Below, piece by piece: positions 10,905 through 21,493 of a stretch of DNA of 64,000 bases. The position numbers were made by a program, and so were the translations under genes. The DNA lies in contig CM030931.1 of assembly GCA_018136815.1 (NCBI GenBank), positions 3,786,821-3,850,820 of the forward strand, read 5' to 3'. The number at the start of each line of letters is the position of its first letter. Positions within the stretch are counted from its first letter, which is position 1. Origin of the DNA: Isochrysis galbana. Lineage: Eukaryota > Haptophyta > Isochrysidales > Isochrysidaceae. The notes under the pieces are model-generated. The model did not search any database. It saw only the letters and a program-made list of their open reading frames with translations, and was not told the origin of the DNA.

Positions 10905-11058
10905 ATGAGCAATCTCCCAACAGCTCTCGGGGGATTTTCTCGGTCCCCCGGTAGCTCTCGGGGGGGCTGTTGGCGATCGGGAGAAAATTTCCCCCCGATA
11001 GCTCCTGGGGGCCCCCGGGAGCTCCTGGGGGGCGTTGGCTCCTGGGGGGTAATATAAA
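10905..11058. repeat. Right arm of the ~150-bp inverted repeat
   Basis: Reverse complement of 9493-9640, ending in CCTGGGGGGTAATATAAATG. One further GATAGCTACTGGGGG-type palindrome half lies just inside at 10865-10885. Confidence 0.85.
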
Positions 11059-12099
11059 TGTATGCTGTGGATGGTATTTTAGTAAAGAGTGTCGGCCGCT
11101 TCTAATCGTTCGCTTCGGCGCTCATCAGCTGCGAGGAGTTTTGTATCAGAAGGGGCTCATAGTCCCCATGTGCCTTGGTGTACGTTTAATTAGGTGTCCT
11201 CCGATCTCGTCCCCTCTTTGCGTCGCTAAGACCATGCTACATCTAGCCCTCGTCTCGCTACTCGGTATATCATATATAGCCCGGTCACTCACTCATTTTA
11301 ACCACTATTTCCCACCTCCCCTGGGTGTCCAAGGATTCCGTAGGGTCCCCCCCTACCTGCCCCGCCAACTCCCTCCCCCCTCCGAACGACCCCCTCCCGC
11401 CCCACGAAAGGCAATGGCGTCGGTGAGGGACCCCCCTCCCTTCCCCCGCGCGTGGCGGGCTATTTTGGGAGATTGAGGCGGGCGCTCACGGGAGGGAATC
11501 AGAGTGGTGAATGTGGGGCGCATCACTATTAGAAACGCGGAGCTTCCGCGACGTCCGATCGCGCGTGATCGGCCGAAGAATGGCCTGGAGATGGTGGCCA
11601 TGCAGAGCCCAGAGCTCTCGCGAGCAGGGTGGGGGGTCAAGGGTAGGTAGCACGCTGGTGCTCAAGGGTCGCACACACTCGTATTGACCCATCCTGACCC
11701 CTCGCACCGCAGGAACGCCTCGATTCGATCCGGCCCGACGCCCAGGGCCACGGCCCCATTGACGTCGACAAGCGCTCGTTCGGATGCCTTGAGGTACAAC
11801 TCCTCAAGTGCCCGTGCGGCGCGGCGGGCCGGTCGCGACCGGGCCATTCAGGACCTGCCTTGAGCCCCTAAAAGCCTCCTGGCCCGGCCCCACACGCTCG
11901 CGCCAACTGTTGATCCGAAATCTGGAGTGCTGGTGTGTGGCATGTTCACCTCTCACCTCCGCCTTCACCGCAAAGGCGTGCGCCGAAGCCGCAGGGCCGA
12001 CAAATTGGGCTTCTGGAGCGGCACCTTTTGAAATTGGGCATAGTTGGCCATCCAGTGCAAGTGGATGAACGTGAAAGCGCCGGCAGCGCGCCGTATTGT
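11059..12099. other. Intergenic; no gene seen
   Basis: Mixed-composition DNA. The segment at 11300-11400 (CCACCTCCCCTGGGTG ... CCCCCCCTACC) weakly resembles 48850-48900. The open frames are short and without domains. Confidence 0.4.
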
Positions 12100-12845
12100 G
12101 TTCGAATGTTGGGCACTCAGGCGTGATTCAGTCCGTAAGCTTAGCGTTGTTGTCGTCGCCACACACGGCCAACTTCAACGCGATGCGCGCGGGCGGCTGT
12201 GGAGATTGGCGTGACTGCCAGGGCAACATTTCTTGATATGGTGCCTGGTGAGTCATTCTATCCAGGTGGTAAAACGTGAAAGCGCCGGCAGCGCGCCCGG
12301 TCGTGTTCGGAAGTTGGGCACTCCGGCCCGTCAGGCCGGGTAACGTTGGCGTTGTTGTCGTCCCACACACGGCAAACTTCAACGCGATGCGCGCGGGCGG
12401 CTGTGGAGATTGGCGTGACTGCCAGGGCGGCATTTCTTGATATGGTGCCTGGTGAGTCATTCTATCCAGGTGGTAAAACGTGAAAGCGCCGGCAGCGCGC
12501 CCGGTCGTGTTCGGAAGTTGGGCACTCCGGCCCGTCAGGCCGGGTAACGTTGGCGTTGTTGTCGTCGCCACACACGGCCAACTTCAACGCGATGCGCGCG
12601 GGCGGCTGGGGCGATTGGCGTGACTGCTAGGGCGGCACTTCTTGATATGATGCCTGGTGAGCCATTCTGTCCAGGTGGTAAAACGTGAAAGCGCCGGCAG
12701 CGCGCCCGGTCGTGTTCGAAAGTTGGGCACTCCGGCTCGTTCGGCCGGGTGAACGTTGGCGTTGTTGTCGGCCCACACACGGCCAATTTCGACGCGATGT
12801 GGGTCGATTGGCGTGAGTGCTAGGGCGGCATTGCCTGATATGGTT
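12100..12845. repeat. ~205-bp tandem repeat, about 3.5 copies
   Basis: AACTTCAACGCGATG recurs at 12171, 12375 and 12580, with a diverged copy at 12785 (spacing 204-205). Each unit also holds GGCATTTCTTGATATGGTGCC, GGTGGTAAAACGTGAAAGCG and GTTGGGCACTCCGG. Parts of the unit resemble 20570-20680, so it belongs to the same repeat family as the following segment. Confidence 0.9.
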
Positions 12846-12879
12846 CCAAGCCTGGTAGACCTAGTGAGCTGGCGACAGA

Positions 12880-13131
12880 AATTTCCCCGTCTTACTATAT
12901 TTGTGCCTTGCATGAACGGCCTCACTAAAAATATACCGGAGGGGGGCCCGACTGTATTTCGCGCACCGTCTTCGAAGGCCTGAAATTCGGTATTTTTCGA
13001 AAATTTCGCCGCACAACCCCCACTTTTTTTTGCTGATCCATCCTACCGGAACCTATAGGGAGCTTATTTAGCCCGTCATTCACCCATTGCAGCTGGTGCC
13101 CTGCGCACCCCCATAGTGAGTGACCGGGCTA
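12880..13131. repeat. Dispersed repeat, copy 1, ending in a ~62-bp stem-loop
   Basis: Shared with 20815-21050: GGCCTCACTAAA, ATATACCGGAGGGGGGCCCG, GACTGTATTTCGCGCA, TTCGAAAATTTCGCC and TTTTGCTGATCCA are conserved in order. The last ~62 bp (13070-13131) start AGCCCGTCATTCACCC and end GTGAGTGACCGGGCT, which are imperfectly complementary. This terminal module also occurs alone at 44625-44688. Confidence 0.8.
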
Positions 13132-13707
13132 AGGTATATGGGCCTGCCCACGGCTGTCCCACGCGCTCTACTCGAACAAGGAGAGAGGGGGCTGTCGTCA
13201 AGAGAAGAAGAAGAAGAAGAAAAGGGTGTCTCGCCAAGTCTCTTGTACGAGTAAAGTCCTTTTGTAGTGGCAGGCAAGCTCTCCCCAGAGGGGCGAACCG
13301 AGTTCATTCACATCATAGGCCTCTGAGATGTGTGAATACTTTCTCTCTCCCATCTCCGATGTTGCGCCCCGCAGAGAGAGAGAGAGAGGGAGAGAGGGAG
13401 AGAGAAAGAGAGAATCAGGAAAAGAAAGGAGAGATTTCGCGAGAGCAGAAGAAGAGGAGGGCAGGGACCCCACACCCCACACCACCGAAGGAGGGACCCG
13501 CGGCGCGGGGGGAGGCCTCTCTCTTGCCGCTGTGTGTGTGCCCCCTCTGAGTGGCTTTTCATGTTTGTTTTTTCTTCTTAAGACGAGAAACCTAGGGGGT
13601 AGGACGCTGAGGGGGAGAGAGAGAGAGGGGGGGGCGCCTCGTCGGCGGTGGACGCGTGCCCTCTCTCTCTCCTCTCTACTCTCTACTCTCCCGCTTCTCT
13701 CTCTCTC

Positions 13708-13761
<54 letters not shown>

Positions 13762-14796
13762 GGCCACCCGACGCAGGATGGGGCACTCCCCGAACATCCG
13801 CAAGCTCCCTGACGTCGCCGGCGACGGTCCGTTTCCCCCTTTTCCTCTCTGTCCCTCTCGCGCAACCTCTCGTCCTCTCCCTCCCTCGTCAAGCAGGTGA
13901 GGCGCATCCTGGCACACCAGCCACGGATTTCACACCTTCCCTCCGGCCGTTGAGCTGTGCGGGCGAGCTGCAACCATCTTGCCAATGGCACAAATAACGT
14001 ACCGGACATGATATGCCCTTGGGTTGCGAACCGGCCCGCGCACTACCGTGGCGAACGGAGAGGGGCGCCCTGCGAGGGGCCTCCACCACCATTCTCCATT
14101 CGCCCCGTGCGAGCCTCCCGCACATGCATGCCACCTGCCAAGAAGTTTGAGACCCCATGTGGCCGTCACGCGCACGATGCCAGTATTCGCTTCTCAGCAT
14201 CAGACACGGGGATGGGGTCGGGGAAGGGGGTAGCGAATGCGGCCGTCCTACCCAAGTCGCCGTGCTGCCCCCTTGCCACGCCACTCCCCACCGTCGTCCA
14301 CCATGCGCTACTCACACACAAAATGACTACACACCTGCAGCAAGCTCACCCCTATCCATCACTTTGCCATTGCTGACGGCCTCCTCGCAGCTCATCTCCC
14401 TCTGTCATCTGAGATCTTTCTCTTGGAGCAGCCACTGTGCACTAGCGTCGCTCACATTAGGCGCCACGTTCGGCTGAATGTGGCTTCGCTCGACAGTCCG
14501 TTCTCTTGTGTCACCCGTGTGAGGGATCCCTCCAACCCCTCCATGATCACACTCTCGATCCCCGCGCAATCTCGCAAGCCCCGACGCGAGCATGAGAGGG
14601 GATCGCGGATCCCGGTGGCTTTCATCATGTCGCGCGCATCCGTCGACTGCAACGCGTGGAAGGATCGGGATTCAGTAATTCCGTAGGGATTGAATCCTTG
14701 CAATCAATCTCATACAAGAACGGGGTCGATTTCCCTTCACCCCCGCAATCACCCTCCTACGGTCGCACCACCGCCCTCGCCACTCCTGGGCTCACG
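13132..14796. other. GA/CT microsatellites and unassigned sequence upstream of the glucanase gene
   Basis: A GAA run at 13200-13225, GA repeats at 13372-13420, a CT repeat at 13690-13755, then mixed DNA. A short potential exon (MGHSPNIRKLPDVAGD, 13787 onward) follows the CT tract and precedes a possible GT donor, but no downstream partner exon is identifiable. Nothing else in this stretch is supported as coding. Confidence 0.4.
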
Positions 14797-17700
14797 ATGG
14801 CGGGGCGATGGGGCAACCGCCTGGGCATGCTGTTCTGCGTACTCGCACATGTGCGCGCCGTGTCCGCCCTCGCCGGCACCATCAATCGTGCGGCGGAGTT
14901 GGAGCTGGAGCCGAGCATCGTTGGGGTGGCGTCGGCGGTGGACGCCGTGGCAGCAGACGATCCAACTGATGCCTACCGGTGCAACGAGGGCGTGCGGGCC
15001 GCTGGTGAGCAGTGGGCGGTGGCGGGTACTAACCTGGGAGGATGGCTCGTGCTCGAGCCGTGGATCACACCGTCGCTCTTCTACCAGTTCCTGAGCGACC
15101 GGCAGCTCCCGCATGAGATCCCGCAGCGCACCGGCATGGACCAGTTCACGTTTTGCGCGGCCCTCGGGCCCGACGAGGGCAACCGGCAGCTGCGCAGGCA
15201 CTGGAGCGCGTGGGTGCGAGAGGAAGATATTCGTGCCATCGCCGAGACCGGCGCGAACACCGTGCGCATCCCGGTGGGCGACTGGATGTACGTGCCGTAT
15301 GGTGCGCCCGCGGACTGCTGGCGCGAGCAACTTTCATTGCCGCCCACCCTCCACCCTTGAGCGGTCCTTACGCCGTCACTGCCGCTCTGCAGGCCCCTAC
15401 GTCGGTTGCACCGAAGGCTCACTCAGCGAGCTCGACCGAGCTCTCTCCTTGCTGCGCAAGTACAACTTGCGCGCCATTCTCGATGTGCACGCGATAATTG
15501 GCTCTCAAAATGGCTTTGATAACAGTGGCCAGGCGAAGCAAATCCGTTGGACGCTGGTGCGGCTGCTTTAGAGCCTGCGCGAGCACCAGGCGGCATCGTA
15601 GACGAGCACCGCTGCCTCGCCTAGTCATTTCTACTTGTTCGCCCTCGCCTGTTTAAGGTTTCCGCACAAGAGCCGGCGCCTGTTGTGATGTTCGAGCACT
15701 GGCCGATCCGATCTGCCGACTGGTTGGGGATGTTTGACGTGACACATCACTCCTACTCTCAACTCAACAAGACGGCAATGGAGCACTCGTTGAAGGTGCG
15801 CTTCAACACAATTATCTCTGCGAGTGGAGCCAGCCGGGGAAGAGAGCGGTCAGCGCACACGCGACGAACTGTCACCGCTGTCGACCATCTGCCAAGCGCA
15901 GGTAATTCAGCGGCTCGTCGAGCGTCACAAGACGGACCCGACGGTGTGGGGTGTCACTCCCGTCAATGAGCCTTGGCAGCACATTCCGCTGGAATGGCTG
16001 AAAGATTTCTATTGGCGTGCCTACAACCTCGTACGCAAGCAGGTGCACGCGCTGACTCATACCTCGCGCGCGCCGTGACTTGTTGGTGAGGACCGCCCCG
16101 GCATGCACCCCCCCCCCTTGGTGTTCCTGAGCGTGGCCCTCCACCATCTTCGTCTCAGGCGCCTCACTGGACGTTCGTCATGCACGATGGGTTTCGAGGA
16201 TATCCCTCAGCGTGGCGTGGTTTCATGAGTGGATGCCCAAATAAGGCGATGGACGCTCACGTCTACCAAGCGTGGAACCGGTGAGTGCGAACACGACACT
16301 ACGTCTGAAGGGCAAGTGCGATAGCACAGGATCAATCGACGTTGCGTGCTTGTCGGCGTTGGGCGCCCAATGTATCCTTGACCCGCACCACTTACTGCCG
16401 TGACCAGGCCAACTTACGCGCAGCCATTCTTCGATATTGCGTGCCGTGTGAACGAGAGCATTCGCGCGATGGAGGATGGGGTGAGCAGTGCTGTATGGTG
16501 GTGAGCAGACCGTAGCATTTGCACGTGCTGTGCGACTGATTCTCTACCGCCATCCATGTCTTTGCAGGCGGACATGCCCATCATTGTTGGTGAGTGGTCG
16601 CTTGCGACGGACAACTGCGCCATGTGGCTCAATGGGTTCAACGACAACCTGCCCGGCTTCCCAAAGGTGAGGGCGTGGTCTTTGTCTGGTGTAACGCTCC
16701 CTTCGCCACACAATTTTGAGCCGGCGATGGGCCGCCGGTGACTTTCCGTCAACCCCGGTGCAGGTATTCTGCGCAATGGTTGATTGCCCCGCGCCCTATA
16801 TGGGAACCGAGCAGCCGGCCGCGCCCCCCGACCCTGATCTCCCGCTCCAAGGGCCGTTTGGATCTGGCGTTTCTGGCCCCATGTTCGGCAAGTGTCCTGT
16901 CGGTACGAGCGCCCCGTTTCAGCGCTTTATTGCGGGATGTACCGTACGTGAGGCCTTCGTGCAAAATCCGAGCTTTTCCCTCCGTCGCCTGCGATGCGCG
17001 CCTATGCATCACGGCCTATTACATTCACCCCGTGGCACAGGCATGCAGTGGGGCAGCCAGGAGTTTGCGATGATGCATACCCTCGCCCATAAGCTGGTAC
17101 ACTCGTTTTCGCACGGCCACGGCCATATGTTTTGGAACTTTCGAACAGAGCTTGAGCGAAGGTGGTCCTTCCTCGAGGCGTGGCGCGCCGGGTGGCTGCC
17201 TAGGAATATCTCAGATGCGGCACACCCTGCAGTCGCTAAGGTGCGGTCTCACCGAGCCAATGCTTTCGTGCACACGCCTCGCCCATGCCCGTCATCTCTT
17301 GCAACCGGTTGTGCTCTCGCATTGGCGGACATGTCGTTCCATGCATCTGAGTAGGCATGTGACGAGCCCGGCACGTTGGACGGCCGCAACCGCGTCATTG
17401 ATCCGCGCACACGGAATCACTACATCGAAGCACCTCAACTAGCAGCAGCCCCACACGGCGGAGAGGATACTGCCGCGTCGATGGTCGCCATTGCTGGACG
17501 CGCGCGCGCCAAGTCTACCGCAGGTGCACTCGTCGCGATCCATGAAAGCGCGGCACCGCTGGTGAAAGCCGACGACGGCCGCGGAGTGGAACGCGCCTCG
17601 CCGCCAAGGACTGCCACCCCACTTCAGCCACGCGCCTCATTTGCGGAGGAGGCGGATGCGTTACCCACCGAGGCAACTGGAGCAGCCGGTACCTCGAGTG

Positions 17701-17885
17701 TCGAACCTGACGCCTCACGCTTCTTCCCTCTCTTTGCTTTGTCGAGCTCGGTTCTCGCTGCACTGCTTGCCCTTTCCTCTGTCCTGCGACTCGTGATGCA
17801 CAGCACGCGGCCATATTTCCCAAGCCATGGTTGCTGCGGCCGTGTCTACAAGGCGGGAATCTGCGAGGCTCTCCTCGCGCGCTGA
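14797..17885 (+). CDS. GH5 exo-beta-1,3-glucanase, membrane-anchored, ten exons
   Basis: Exons: 14797-15301, 15393-15556, 15658-15795, 15902-16042, 16159-16280, 16408-16480, 16568-16666, 16764-16902, 17041-17240, 17355-17885. All nine introns (86-138 nt) are GT-AG, and phases agree throughout, giving 703 residues. A signal peptide (MAGRWGNRLGMLFCVLAHVRAVSA) precedes the GH5 catalytic domain: TNLGGWLVLEPWITPSLFYQ, then NTVRIPVGDW, YGPYVGCTEGS, LDVHAIIGSQNGFDNSGQ and FEHWPIRSADW. The acid/base Glu is at about 292 (TPVNEPW) and the nucleophile at about 390 (IIVGEWSLATDNC); HMFWNFRTELE follows. These are hallmarks of fungal-type glucan 1,3-beta-glucosidases, which release glucose from beta-1,3-glucan. 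The last exon adds a Ser/Thr/Ala-rich stalk and a transmembrane helix at about 650-672, so the enzyme is probably tethered to the surface or a vacuole membrane. The exon 8 donor has an alternative slightly downstream. Confidence 0.93.
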
Positions 17886-18829
17886 GCAAGGTCTCGTGCG
17901 AACGCAGCCTTGGCTGCGGCGGCGATACGAGCGATGGTGCGGTGGTACGGTCGCGATTGCCACATTCGGCCGAGTCTTGACTTCTCGCGTCACCCGCCGC
18001 ACCGCCCCGTCTGCAGCTCCGAGCGCTAGCCTCAGCAAAGAGAAGTACTATTACTTTTGCATGCGTTTCCTTTGCGATGTGCTCGCCGGCCTACGAAGGT
18101 GTCGAATAGTAGAATACTTGTGAGGTGCATGTTGATGTTGGTTTGTAACACGTGAATACGTCGGTGTGCTTGGATATTTAAATGTTCAACCTACTTTTGT
18201 AAGTGGCGGTCAATGGGAGCGCTCTGCGCCCCCTTCACCGGGCACTGACCCCCCTCCGGGGGGGGCCGTCAGTCACGCTCATGCCCTGCCTCTTTGCATG
18301 GGCTGAGCATCCAACATCCTGACCCAGACCCCCACCGCCAATGGGCGGGCGCGGGCTAGGACTCGCGCACTCCCTGGGCCCGCATGGGCCTGCACTCGCA
18401 CTGACCTTCCCCCCCCCCCCCCTCCTGGTCACCAGTCACCGTCAGACAGGGGACTGTGGGGGGCACCCAAGGCCAGCGAGGCACGCGCTGGAGAGGCAGG
18501 AGAGGCCAACCAGGGCTGAGCCCTAGCCCTAGCCTCCACTAGCCCCTGAGTCTGAGCTGCTTGGCTGGCCCTCTAGCAACCCCTGCAGGACCTCTGAGAG
18601 CAAGCCAAGGCGCGCGCCATGGGTACGGAAGAGAGAGTGGAGTGTGGGAGTGCGGAATCCGTCGGTCCCCGAACCGGGGATTCAATGATAACCGAGTCCC
18701 GTTCACGTTAGTAAACGGGAGGAGTGAAGGACTGGCGACAGGCGGAGGAGGAGCGGAGGAGCGGCGCAAGTTTGTCGTATTCCATACGATGACAGACTTT
18801 TACTTCTAACCGGTGGTTTATTTTAAGCC
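17886..18829. other. 3' flank of the glucanase gene and a dispersed repeat
   Basis: 17886-18230 is probably the 3' UTR and flank. 18430-18660 is the second copy of the 6110-6330 repeat. No independent gene is seen. Confidence 0.5.
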
Positions 18830-19140
18830 TCAAGGTCTCGTCGGCGACATTCTACCCCTTCTCTTACTTTCTTTCGAGGTCATCAAACGTTCCACGACTG
18901 TCTTCCGTCTTCTCTTCATGCATCGGTTGTAGTCTTCCGTCTTCTCTTCGTATATCGGCGGTAGCTCCACAGCGAGGTCTGCTCTCGTTGTTCCGACTTC
19001 TCTGTTTCGCATGTCTGTGCGCCGATGAGTTGCCTTGGTGCCGACGCTTGACAGTCCGCCCTGAGTGTGGTTAGTTTTCGCCCTGTTTGGTTTAGTTCGT
19101 GTGTGTCTGTGTGACGAGGGGTCTTTTTGAGTCCCTGTGT
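18830..19140 (+). repeat. LTR-like repeat A, next to gypsy pol
   Basis: Blocks such as TTCTTTCGAGGTCATCAAACG, GTCTTCCGTCTTCTCTTC, CGCATGTCTGTGCG, GAGTTGCC, TGGTGCCGACGC and GTGTGGTTAGTTTTCGCCC recur in the same order in the reverse complement of 61330-61690. Both copies lie beside Ty3/gypsy pol fragments and in the same relative orientation, as expected for an LTR or untranslated leader of that family. Confidence 0.65.
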
Positions 19141-19807
19141 TGTAGTCTCTCGTGTCTACCTTGGACCTAAGAAGCTCTCATTCTCCTTCTCTCTCTTCCT
19201 AGGCAAGGATCATTGCGACGCCGACGGACTTTCTAGGATCGTCGCGCTGCCGCAACCTCACGGCGATGACCTATCTACCACTGTTTCAGCCTATCCGGAC
19301 ATTGACATGTCCGACTCCGATTCCGATGATAGGCAGGACGCTGTCACGGTCGCTACGGTCACCCGGACCCTCACCGCCCGACGCAGACAGGCGGAGTCCC
19401 GGGATTTAGGACTGACCACCGTCGACACGGCCTCTATCTCGGCCGATTACCTCGCCGTGGGCACGCCTACGCTCGGCGAGATTGTCGAGGCTACCCGCCT
19501 CGACGAATACGCACAACAAGCCCTCTCACTCTCAGACGCCGTCACTTCCGACTCGGCGAGAAACGATTCTAAGTGGACCGCCTCTGCCGCGGGCCTACTC
19601 TACAGGGTCGACCCTCCTAACTCTCCACGGCTCTACGTCCCCAAGGCGCTCCGAGCGCGCTACCTACGAGCCTACCACGACTACTTAGGCCACCCAGGAG
19701 TCTCGCGTATGATCAATCTCCTTCGCGCCCGCTACTTCTGGCCCGGCCTGTCGACCGACGTCGTCACCCAGGAAGAAAGGCGAGGCGCTCCTGGTGCGAC
19801 CAGGTGA
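19127..19807 (+). pseudogene. Ty3/gypsy pol fragment: RNase H end and integrase zinc domain
   Basis: The frame carries KDHCDADGLSRIVAL, the usual end of gypsy RNase H, then a linker with an acidic SDSDSDD stretch. It continues into the integrase N-terminal zinc-binding region (YHDYLGHPGVSRMINLLRARYFWPGLSTDV), in which the HHCC histidine part is visible. The frame then turns into unrelated sequence at about 19770, before the Cys pair and the catalytic DDE core. The 5' side abuts LTR-like repeat A with reverse transcriptase missing. This is therefore a truncated, non-functional insertion. The 62290-63170 copy has the part missing here and shares the linker (VAAAVTSSTLTARR compared with VTVATVTRTLTARR). 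Confidence 0.85.
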
Positions 19808-20814
19808 GGCGCAAGGCGGAGTGCCAGCCATCCGCTAGCGGATGTCTGGCGTCAACAACGGCGCACGCCTCCAGAAGAGGCGGCAGGCGTACGAAGGGGC
19901 GGGGGAGCGGAGGACAAGAGACGGCAAGGGGCATGGCCTCGCCGGGGGAGGCGACGGTGAGGAGCCGGAGCTCTGCGTCTCACGATTGGGCCAGTGATTC
20001 GGACACTGGCACCCATGAGAACGACCGGGGTCCAGTGGAGGCGGTGGCGGTCCATACTCGCCACCGGTTTCGTATTTTGCGCAGCATGCGCGCCGGACGA
20101 ACGTCGAGGGTAGGCTGCCGTGTTGTCTCAAGCCACGGTCGCCATTCAGCGGAGAGGAAGGCGTGCTCAGCGCACGGCGGAGGGCTAGCAGACGTGGGGT
20201 CGACGGCAGCGACGACGGAGGACGTATCGCCGCGATGATGCGCTAGCGGTGCTGGTGGGTGCACCGGCGGCGATGCCCCGCGTGCAAGGGCGACAAGGGT
20301 GGCGGCGGAGGCGTCGCCACGGGGCGTGGCCGACCGGCAGTAGTCAATGAGCACCGGCATCCATTGGGATGCCATAGCCCCCGCTATCCCGACGTACGTG
20401 CGGCTGCGCAACGCGCCGCGGTGGGGGGTCATAGGCAGGTTAGCCATGACCGGCTCCCTACCAGTACTCGAGCGCATCTCTGTTTGTCGTCGACGCGGTT
20501 TTTGCGCCAATGCCGATGTTCTGTTCGACAAGATGCGCGAGGGTGGAGAGGGCAATTGGCTCGGCCACTAGGGCAGCATATCTTGATGTGAGTTTTGTGC
20601 TGTCACTAGTTGAAGTGGATGAACACAAAAGTCCATGCGCCCGCCCGGTAGCGGTGCCAACTAGCCCTGAGTGACTAGTGGTACATGTGAGCGTCTGTAG
20701 TCTTGAGTTTTGTGATATTTCGTACACCTTGAAGTGCAAAAATACGAGTATGACTTATGGTCCAGTGTGCATAGAACGAGGTCTTGTGGTCCCAGTGAGT
20801 CGATGTCACAAGTT
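19808..20814. other. Unassigned GC-rich region; no gene seen
   Basis: Several overlapping frames (for example 19980-20555 minus, 191 codons) lack recognisable motifs. 20570-20680 resembles the 205-bp tandem unit at 12100-12845, so at least the right part is repeat-derived. Confidence 0.4.
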
Positions 20815-21050
20815 TCCTTGTCATTCGATGCTTGTGCCTCGCATGAAGGGCCTCACTAAAATATACCGGAGGGGGGCCCGACTGTATTTCGCGCAACGTC
20901 TTCGAAAACATGAAATTCGGTATAATTTTCGAAAATTTCGCCCGAGAACCCCCAATATTTTTGCTGATCCAGCCTACCGGAACCCTTTACCCCCTCATTC
21001 ACCCATTGTAGCTGGTGCCCTCCGCACCCCCATATTGAGTGACCGGGCTA
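20815..21050. repeat. Dispersed repeat, copy 2, with terminal stem-loop
   Basis: Matches 12880-13131 block by block (TATACCGGAGGGGGGCCCG, TTCGAAAATTTCGCCC, ATTGTAGCTGGTGCCC, GAGTGACCGGGCT). It has small indels and ends in a poly-A/poly-T junction at 21051-21064. Confidence 0.8.
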
Positions 21051-21411
21051 AAAAAAATTTTTTTACCGCCCTACAAGAGGCAAGAGGGCAAGTAAGGGAT
21101 TATCTCCGTTTGCAGCATGGCAAGTGTTGAAATATGTGCTGGTACTGTTAGCTAACACGAGGGGCAAAAGAACATTTCGGAGGAGGCATGAGATATGAGA
21201 TACTCGATACTCTGCAACATGAAAGGTGGTGTGGTACGAGGGGAGGTGCAAAAGAGAACATTTCGGATGAGGCCTCTGCAGCATGAAACATGAAACAGTG
21301 GTAGCAAAAGAAAGGTAGGGGAATGGGGGGAGGGTGCAAAAATGCTGGGTGCGGGAACAGTGGCAGCAAAAGAAATCGAAAGAAGGAGAGGGGCATGGGG
21401 AGATTCAAAAA

Positions 21412-21493
21412 TGCTGGGTGCGGGGTTCGAACCCGCGCCTCTTTCGAGAGTTGAACTTGAGTCAACCGCCTTAGACCACTCGGCCAACCCAGC
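21412..21493 (-). tRNA. tRNA-Leu(CAA)
   Basis: The minus strand folds as a type II tRNA. The acceptor stem is GCTGGGT/ACCCAGC with discriminator A, and the D arm contains GGCCGAGTGGTCTAAGG (A box). The anticodon arm is GTTGA-CTCAAGT-TCAAC with anticodon CAA, followed by a long variable arm (CTCGAAAGAG) and a T arm GCGGGTTCGAACCCCGC (B box). It is 82 nt with no intron and no encoded CCA. A partial duplicate of the 3' end (TGCTGGGTGCGGG) lies about 70 bp further on at 21342. Upstream on the minus strand is the tandem array at 21494-23240. Confidence 0.95.

Noticed and set aside
13787-13840. Possible small first exon MGHSPNIRKLPDVAGD
   Set aside because: There is a start after a CT tract and a GT nearby, but no partner exon in any frame down to the glucanase gene, which has its own signal peptide start.
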